From contig JAEWHB010000240.1 in NCBI GenBank assembly GCA_023388015.1, positions 1 to 11,750 on the forward strand: a stretch of 11,750 nt of DNA, written 5' to 3'. This document shows positions 7,441-11,750 of this stretch, piece after piece. Below the pieces are notes generated by a model, which worked only from the letters and a program-made list of their open reading frames with translations, did not search any database and was not told the origin of the DNA. The stretch is from Bacteroidota bacterium (GTDB lineage: Bacteria > Bacteroidota > Bacteroidia > Flavobacteriales > Weeksellaceae). The position numbers were made by a program, and so were the translations under genes. Position 1 is the stretch's first letter; every line of letters starts with the position of its first letter.

Positions 7441-9012
7441 TTATCTGGCTACGTTTACAGCGCGTGTTTCTCGAATTACAGTCACTCGAACTTGGCCCGG
7501 ATAAGTCAATTCGTTTTGAATTTTGTCGGTGATCAGGAAAGAAAGTTCCGAAGCTTTTGCATCATCGACTTTATCACTTTCCACCATTACACGTAATTCA
7601 CGTCCCGCCTGAATCGCAAAAGCTTTCTCTACTCCGTCAAAACTCAAAGCGGTAGTTTCAAGGTCTTTCAAACGTTGAATATATGATTCCACAACCTGTC
7701 TTCTGGCGCCCGGCCTTGCACCGCTGATGGCGTCTGCAACTTGAACAATCGGTGAAATCAAAGAAGTCATTTCAATCTCATCGTGGTGCGCTCCAATCGC
7801 ATTGATAACGTCGGGATGCTCACCATATTTCTCAGCCCATTGCATTCCAAGGATCGCGTGTGGCAATTCTGATTCCTGATCGGGAACTTTCCCGATGTCG
7901 TGCAGAAGTCCTGCGCGTTTGGCCAATTTTGGATTTAAACCAAGCTCAGCTGCCAAAGTTCCGGCAAGATGTGCCACTTCACGTGAGTGCTGCAATAGGT
8001 TTTGTCCGTAAGAAGAGCGGTATTTCATTCGCCCGACAATTTTCACCATATCCTTGTGCAAGCCGTGGATTCCTAAATCCAATATTGTTTTTTTACCTAC
8101 TTCGAGTATTTCATCTTCAATTTGTTTGGTAGTTTTGGCTACCACTTCTTCAATTCTCGCCGGATGAATTCGTCCGTCGGTTACCAATCTATGTAGCGAC
8201 AATCTTGCGATTTCACGACGAACCGGGTCAAAGCACGAAAGAATAATCGCTTCCGGCGTATCATCCACAATGACCTCGACGCCCGTAGCCGCTTCGATAG
8301 CACGAATGTTACGTCCTTCACGCCCGATGATTCTACCTTTTACTTCGTCTGATTCAATATTGAAAACAGAAACTGCATTTTCTACCGCTTGTTCAGTACC
8401 GATTCTCTGAATAGACTGAATGATGATTTTTCTCGCTTCATTTTTAGCATTAAGTTCAGCTTCGGTCATTATTTCCTGGATATGTGACTGCGCTTTACTT
8501 CTTGCCTCTTCCTTGAGGGTTTCCATCAATTCGGCTTTGGCTTCATCTGCCGTATAATTTGCCACTTTTTCCAAAACCTCCACCTGCTTTTTATGCATTG
8601 TATCAACTTCCTTCTGTCTCAGGTTGAGTTTATCCTGACGTGACTGAAGGTTACTTGATTCGTTTTTCAACAAATCTCTTTGTCTTTGCAGTTCAGACAA
8701 ATCAATTTTCAGTTTTTCTTCTCTTTCTTTGATTCTGGATTCAGATTCTGCAAATTTTCTCTCTCTTTGGTTAATTGCTTCTTCGTGAGCTGATTTCAGT
8801 TCGAGGAATTTTTCTTTGGCTTGAAAAATTTTCTCTTTTTTGATTGCTTCTCCTTCTTTTTCCGCATCATTAATCAATTCATCAGCCTTTCTTTTGGCAT
8901 TGTCCACCAAAATCTGGTTTTCTTTATCTACTGATTTTTTAGCTAAAAAATAGCTTATAGCTGCTCCGATTGCAAGCGCTACAATTCCAACAATTATAGT
9001 TGTAGTATCCAT
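7441..9012 (-). CDS. rny: Ribonuclease Y
   Basis: Membrane-anchored endoribonuclease that starts the decay and processing of many mRNAs. It has 523 residues, the usual length. Domains in order: one N-terminal membrane segment at about 6-23; a long charged coiled coil from about 28 to 205, rich in Glu, Lys and Arg; a KH RNA-binding domain with GRIIGREGRNIRAIE at 226-240, where GREG is the GxxG loop; and an HD phosphohydrolase domain. In the HD domain H342 (LQHSREVAHLA) begins the metal site, H371-D372 (LLHDIGK) is the HD pair, and HHDEIE at 409-414 and VQVADAISGARPGARR at 423-438 complete the family pattern. It ends in a strong terminator. Upstream is the candidate 6S RNA, then zapA on the same strand. 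No good promoter lies in the 21 bp between RNA and start codon, so rny may be read through from upstream or from inside the RNA gene. Confidence 0.98.
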   Translation of the reverse strand: MDTTTIIVGIVALAIGAAISYFLAKKSVDKENQILVDNAKRKADELINDAEKEGEAIKKEKIFQAKEKFLELKSAHEEAINQRERKFAESESRIKEREEKLKIDLSELQRQRDLLKNESSNLQSRQDKLNLRQKEVDTMHKKQVEVLEKVANYTADEAKAELMETLKEEARSKAQSHIQEIMTEAELNAKNEARKIIIQSIQRIGTEQAVENAVSVFNIESDEVKGRIIGREGRNIRAIEAATGVEVIVDDTPEAIILSCFDPVRREIARLSLHRLVTDGRIHPARIEEVVAKTTKQIEDEILEVGKKTILDLGIHGLHKDMVKIVGRMKYRSSYGQNLLQHSREVAHLAGTLAAELGLNPKLAKRAGLLHDIGKVPDQESELPHAILGMQWAEKYGEHPDVINAIGAHHDEIEMTSLISPIVQVADAISGARPGARRQVVESYIQRLKDLETTALSFDGVEKAFAIQAGRELRVMVESDKVDDAKASELSFLITDKIQNELTYPGQVRVTVIRETRAVNVAR

Positions 9013-9033
9013 TTTATATCAATTTTAAGTCAT

Positions 9034-9230
9034 AAAAAAATCCCACATTAGTTAAAGTAAGTTTTGAGTAAACTCCTGAAAAACAGGATTTGGGCTATTT
9101 CGCCAGTCAAGAATCCGCTGTCAAATAAATTTGAACAACTTTCGTTGTTGCGGCCCGCTTTCCGGACAACTTTCACCCGGTAACAAAACTAGTGTTGAGT
9201 TTACCAAAATGTTAGAACTAATGTGGGATA
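9034..9230 (-). ncRNA. ssrS: Candidate 6S RNA, Flavobacteria type
   Basis: 6S RNA binds the housekeeping RNA polymerase by imitating an open promoter. The interval has no ORF but strong RNA structure. A perfect 14-bp closing stem is formed by 9229-9216 (ATCCCACATTAGTT) and 9053-9040 (AACTAATGTGGGAT), followed by seven Us at the 3' end. Next come unpaired strands of about 10 and 13 bases, then a second helix of 8 bp plus one G-U pair (9205-9197 with 9075-9067), the closing stem-bubble-helix plan of 6S RNA. Inside are a GAAA-loop hairpin with a 6-bp stem at 9134-9149, and a 5-bp hairpin (UCCUG/CAGGA). The length of about 195 nt is close to the 184 nt of E. coli 6S. It lies 35 bp after zapA on the same strand; in E. 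coli ssrS also follows zapA. Other readings are an unknown structured RNA or a MITE-like repeat. Confidence 0.65.
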
Positions 9231-9265
9231 ATATTTTTACTGCATTTAAGCAGCTGAGCGTCTTT

Positions 9266-9562
9266 CTATTGTATTTTATCCAATTCTTTATCTATGAATT
9301 CTGTTAATTGAGCCAACTTATCATTCATTTCAGCATCATTTCCTGAGCCGGCTTGTTTTATCAAATTATATTTGGAAGCCATCTGGAGTGCTACCATTGA
9401 GATAGCGTCCTGTTTATCGGTCACTGCATAGCGTTCCTCAAATTCCTGAATCAGTTTATTAATTTCTTTTCCGGCATTTCGTACCGCTTCTTCCTCTTCT
9501 GCATTGATTGACAAAGGATACTGTCTTCCTGCTATATTTATCTTCACCTTCAGCGTACTCAT
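9266..9562 (-). CDS. zapA: Cell division protein ZapA
   Basis: Small cytoplasmic protein that binds FtsZ and bundles its filaments at the division ring. It has 98 residues, the usual size. The N-terminal globular half (KVKINIAGRQYPLSI, then a helix with EEEEAVRNAGKEINKLI) and the block DKQDAISMVALQMASKY at 49-65 fit the family. The C-terminal half is a helix likely to form the coiled-coil dimer. Its ATG overlaps the stop of the upstream coiled-coil gene by 4 bp (ATGA), so the pair should be translationally coupled. The candidate 6S RNA follows 35 bp after its stop. Confidence 0.92.
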   Translation of the reverse strand: MSTLKVKINIAGRQYPLSINAEEEEAVRNAGKEINKLIQEFEERYAVTDKQDAISMVALQMASKYNLIKQAGSGNDAEMNDKLAQLTEFIDKELDKIQ

Positions 9563-9858
9563 CCTTTTTCGTTTTTAACTTGGGCAATGCAAACATCCAG
9601 TTCTTTTATAAGTTTGTTTACCCTGAGTTTCATCAATCTTCTGTGTTCTTCATCTCCCAGCATCGCATTTGCTACTTTTAACCTGTCATTATCATCTTTT
9701 AATTTTAATACTTCTGAACGTGATAATTTCAGGTTTTCTTTCAATGCTCCTACTTCTTCTTCCAGCGACTCTTTTTCTTTTTTAATATCTTTATAAGCAC
9801 CTACCAATTGATAGAGCTTTTGTTCAAGTTTTATGAAATTTGATTCATTTTGATTCAT
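9559..9858 (-). CDS. Small coiled-coil protein upstream of zapA (possible ZapB-like partner)
   Basis: A 99-residue protein, almost wholly helical, with strong heptad character from about residue 5 to 75 and many Glu, Lys and Leu (for example KKEKESLEEEVGALKENLKL). A basic segment, RRLMKLRVNKLIKELD at about 73-88, follows. It has no signal or membrane segment, so it should be cytoplasmic. The 4-bp overlap with zapA points to joint expression and probably joint function at the division site. It resembles E. coli ZapB in being short and all coiled coil, but coiled coils look alike, so homology is not shown. The start is the ATG at 9858; a second ATG at 9848, made by a 10-bp tandem repeat, is out of frame and stops after five codons. 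Confidence 0.8.
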   Translation of the reverse strand: MNQNESNFIKLEQKLYQLVGAYKDIKKEKESLEEEVGALKENLKLSRSEVLKLKDDNDRLKVANAMLGDEEHRRLMKLRVNKLIKELDVCIAQVKNEKG

Positions 9859-9860
9859 TT
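9841..9860. repeat. 10-bp tandem duplication across a start codon
   Basis: The unit TGATTCATTT occurs twice in direct succession (9841-9850 and 9851-9860). On the minus strand each copy carries an ATG. The upstream copy (9858) starts the coiled-coil gene; the other (9848) is out of frame. Confidence 0.9.
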
Positions 9861-9893
9861 GATAAGAGAACTTTTGTCCTAACTTATTTAACG

Positions 9894-9901
9894 CAAAGGT
9901 A
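9894..9901 (-). promoter_or_regulatory. Candidate -7 promoter element for the coiled-coil gene and zapA
   Basis: The minus strand reads TACCTTTG, an exact TAnnTTTG match, 36 bp before the ATG at 9858. That gives a leader of roughly 29 bases. No TTG sits at the ideal -33 spacing. It is in the divergent gap shared with the M23 peptidase gene. Confidence 0.5.
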
Positions 9902-9978
9902 ACTTTTTTTACATTAGTTTAAAAGTGAATTGGACTTTAATTTTAGCCTCTCCGGAAATTTACTTTACTTTAAATTTA

Positions 9979-9986
9979 TATTTTTG
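9979..9986 (+). promoter_or_regulatory. Candidate -7 promoter element for the M23 peptidase gene
   Basis: TATTTTTG is an exact TAnnTTTG match, ending 18 bp before the ATG at 10004. The -33 TTG is not seen at 19 bp. Together with the box at 9894-9901 it makes the 145-bp gap a divergent promoter region. Confidence 0.4.
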
Positions 9987-10003
9987 TTCAAAATTTAATC
10001 TGA

Positions 10004-11698
10004 ATGAAGAAGTTAAATGCCTTGTTGTGTGGTTTAATTTTTTTTAGCGCTTGCGCCCAAGACTTGCCTAAACAAAACACTCCCAAAGTCGAATATCCAA
10101 AAGGTGAATTTCGCAATCCGCTCGGAATTACCAATTACCTTTCGGGGAATTTTGCCGAACTCCGTAACAATCATTTCCATAGCGGAATTGACATCAAAAC
10201 CAATCAGAAAGAAGGTTACAATATTTACGCTGTAGGCGAAGGATACATTTCCCGGATCAATGTTTCAGCACGCGGATACGGAAATGCGCTTTACATTGAC
10301 CACCCAAACGGTTACACCACCGTTTATGCGCATTTGCAGAAATTCAATTCTGAAATCGAAGCTTACGTAAGGGATTATCAGTATAAAAATGAAACATTTG
10401 CTGTGGAGATTTATCCCAAAAAAAATGAATTAAAAGTTTCAAAAGACGACATCATTGCACTTTCCGGGAATTCCGGTGGCTCAGGTGGTCCGCACCTTCA
10501 TTTTGAAATTCGTGATACCAAAACCGAAGAACCGCTTAATCCTTTTTTATTCGGATTTGACATTCCCGACACCAGCGCGCCGATGATCAACGGCACTTAT
10601 ATTTATCCGATCAACGGAAATGTGAACGGCAAAACTTCTCGTCAGGTTGTTTCTTCGGGAACCACGGTTTCCGCTTCGGGAAAAGTCGGACTGGGCATCA
10701 AAGCCTACGACAAACACAACGGCGCTGAAAATATGAACGGAATTTTTCAAATCAATGTTTTCGTTGACGAACAACCTTATTATACTTATACCGCTGAAAG
10801 ACTGAATTTCGATTGGACGCGCGCCATTAATTGTCTTGTGGATTATGAAGACCGAATGAAAAACAACAGTTGGGTTTATCAGTTGTTCCGAAAAGACGGC
10901 GACCCGATTCAGATGTATTCCAATGTTCAGAATAACGGCATCATCAATCTGGAAGAAGGAAAAACCTATGACATCAGAATTGAAGTTCGGGATTATGCGG
11001 GCAATAAAAGAGAATCCAAATTCAAAATTGCGGGAAAAACGCCTCCGGTCGAAAAACCGGTCGATGAAAACGCAATCGTATTTAATTGGAACAAAGAAAA
11101 TTATTTCAAAGCAGAAGGAATTGAAATTTCAATGCCCAAAGGAATTATTTACGAAGATTTGAATTTTAAGTACAGAAAATCAGATAACGGCAAACATTGG
11201 GTTCACGACTGGAATATTCCGGTTCATCAATATTATACGATTGCCCTCGAACCGGTGGGTGTTCCTACGGCTCAGCTCGATAAAGGGGTTATCATTCGTG
11301 AATACCAGTACCGTGGCGCCTGGAGAAAAGAATTTATTACAGCCGAATACCGAAACGGAAAAGTGGTAGGCGAAACTCGGGATTTCGGTGTTTTTTCTGT
11401 GGGGATCGACAATACGAAACCTTCAATAAATCCCGTTAATATCAAAGAAAATAGTACATTTACGGGCTCCAAAGGAGTAATCCGTTTTACCATAAGCGAC
11501 TCGGAGTCAGGAATTGAAGATTTTGCGGCTTATGTGAACGGAAAATGGATTCTGACAAATTATGACCAGAAAACAAAATCTCTGACCATTGATTTAAACA
11601 AAGAAGGAATCGCCAACGGAAAACATCAATTAGAATTAAAAGTTTGGGATGAAAAAAACAACACTGCAACCTACACCGTCAATTTCAATAAGAATTAA
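10004..11698 (+). CDS. Exported M23 family zinc metallopeptidase
   Basis: A 564-residue exported peptidase of the LytM/lysostaphin type, likely acting on peptidoglycan crosslinks in the periplasm. The N-terminus is a clear export signal (hydrophobic residues 5-16). Cleavage is ambiguous: a lipoprotein-like FSAC at 14-17, or signal peptidase I after ACA or CAQ at 16-19. The M23 domain spans about residues 35-185. Zinc ligands are H59 and D63 in HFHSGID and H166 in PHLHFEIRD, with H110 (YAHLQ) and H164 as catalytic histidines, so the site is complete. Residues from about 190 to 564 are rich in beta-strand patterns and include DNTKPSINPV and SDSESGIEDF, suggestive of Ig-like or beta-sandwich modules. 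No coiled coil is seen. The gene is divergent from zapA, and a further secreted-protein gene starts inside its last 50 bp. Confidence 0.93.
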   Translation: MKKLNALLCGLIFFSACAQDLPKQNTPKVEYPKGEFRNPLGITNYLSGNFAELRNNHFHSGIDIKTNQKEGYNIYAVGEGYISRINVSARGYGNALYIDHPNGYTTVYAHLQKFNSEIEAYVRDYQYKNETFAVEIYPKKNELKVSKDDIIALSGNSGGSGGPHLHFEIRDTKTEEPLNPFLFGFDIPDTSAPMINGTYIYPINGNVNGKTSRQVVSSGTTVSASGKVGLGIKAYDKHNGAENMNGIFQINVFVDEQPYYTYTAERLNFDWTRAINCLVDYEDRMKNNSWVYQLFRKDGDPIQMYSNVQNNGIINLEEGKTYDIRIEVRDYAGNKRESKFKIAGKTPPVEKPVDENAIVFNWNKENYFKAEGIEISMPKGIIYEDLNFKYRKSDNGKHWVHDWNIPVHQYYTIALEPVGVPTAQLDKGVIIREYQYRGAWRKEFITAEYRNGKVVGETRDFGVFSVGIDNTKPSINPVNIKENSTFTGSKGVIRFTISDSESGIEDFAAYVNGKWILTNYDQKTKSLTIDLNKEGIANGKHQLELKVWDEKNNTATYTVNFNKN

Positions 11699-11750
11699 TT
11701 TTCTTGTAATTTTCTTATTAATTGCCGGATTTACCTATGCCCAACAGGCA
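11649..11750 (+). CDS. Start of a secreted-protein gene overlapping the M23 gene, cut by window edge
   Basis: From the ATG at 11649, in a frame different from the M23 gene, 34 codons are open to the window edge. They encode a textbook signal peptide: a basic N-terminus beginning MKKTTLQ, one arginine (IRIN), the hydrophobic core FLVIFLLIAGF, and a cleavage site TYA before QQA, in the usual Bacteroidota style. The first 50 bp overlap the end of the M23 coding region. No other in-frame ATG lies in the visible part, so this start is forced unless a rare start codon is used. The mature protein is not visible, so its function is unknown; an outer-membrane or secreted protein is the natural guess. 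Confidence 0.72.
   Translation, partial: MKKTTLQPTPSISIRINFLVIFLLIAGFTYAQQA

Noticed and set aside
9040..9229. Perfect 14-bp inverted repeats bounding 190 bp could be the ends of a MITE or small insertion element.
   Set aside because: No target-site duplication is evident. The interior also has nested helices and a U-tract suited to an RNA, and the position after zapA fits 6S RNA. It remains a secondary reading.
9241..9255. Small palindrome CTGC..GCAG between zapA and the 6S candidate as a terminator.
   Set aside because: It has only four base pairs, and the few Ts near it do not form a proper U-tract right after the stem; too weak to call.

Overview
The window looks like a chromosomal core-gene segment from a Bacteroidota bacterium of the Flavobacteriales, most likely in or near the Chryseobacterium/Weeksellaceae group. 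The evidence is an AT-rich base composition, several upstream regions with the Bacteroidota -7 promoter element TAnnTTTG, little sign of Shine-Dalgarno sequences, secreted proteins with Bacteroidota-style signals, and family members such as DUF4846. The genus is an inference from protein character; no search was run.

Layout from left to right. All genes from 1 to 9858 are on the minus strand, so they read right to left. (1) 1-1120: an acyl-CoA dehydrogenase whose C-terminal end is cut by the window edge. (2) 1188-3309: a compact cluster transcribed as lipoprotein (PrcB_C-like), then cysteine desulfurase, then a CvpA-family membrane protein. The gaps are 14 bp and a 1-bp TGATG stop/start overlap. 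(3) 3406-4221: a DUF4846 lipoprotein with its own good promoter candidate. (4) 4296-4329: a strong hairpin terminator closing the ribonucleotide reductase pair nrdB (6072-7046) and nrdA (4347-6047). (5) 7047-7440: a 394-bp non-coding leader, ending in the terminator of rny. (6) 7441-9012: ribonuclease Y. (7) 9034-9230: a structured RNA with a perfect 14-bp closing stem, probably 6S RNA, lying between rny and zapA. (8) 9266-9858: zapA and, overlapping it by 4 bp, a small coiled-coil protein placed like a ZapB-type partner.

The strand then switches. 10004-11698 (+) encodes an exported M23 zinc metallopeptidase. A second plus-strand gene starts inside its last 50 bp (11649) and runs off the window; only its signal peptide is visible.

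Most of this is housekeeping: dNTP synthesis (NrdAB), RNA turnover (Rny), global control of RNA polymerase (candidate 6S RNA), cell division (ZapA and partner), envelope or peptidoglycan work (M23 peptidase), sulfur mobilisation (cysteine desulfurase) and acyl-CoA oxidation. I see no CRISPR array, transposase, tRNA, rRNA, phage gene or defence system. The points most worth a second look are the unannotated 6S-like RNA, the lack of an ATP-cone in both ribonucleotide reductase subunits, the possible papain-like motif in the DUF4846 protein, and the hidden overlapping start at 11649.
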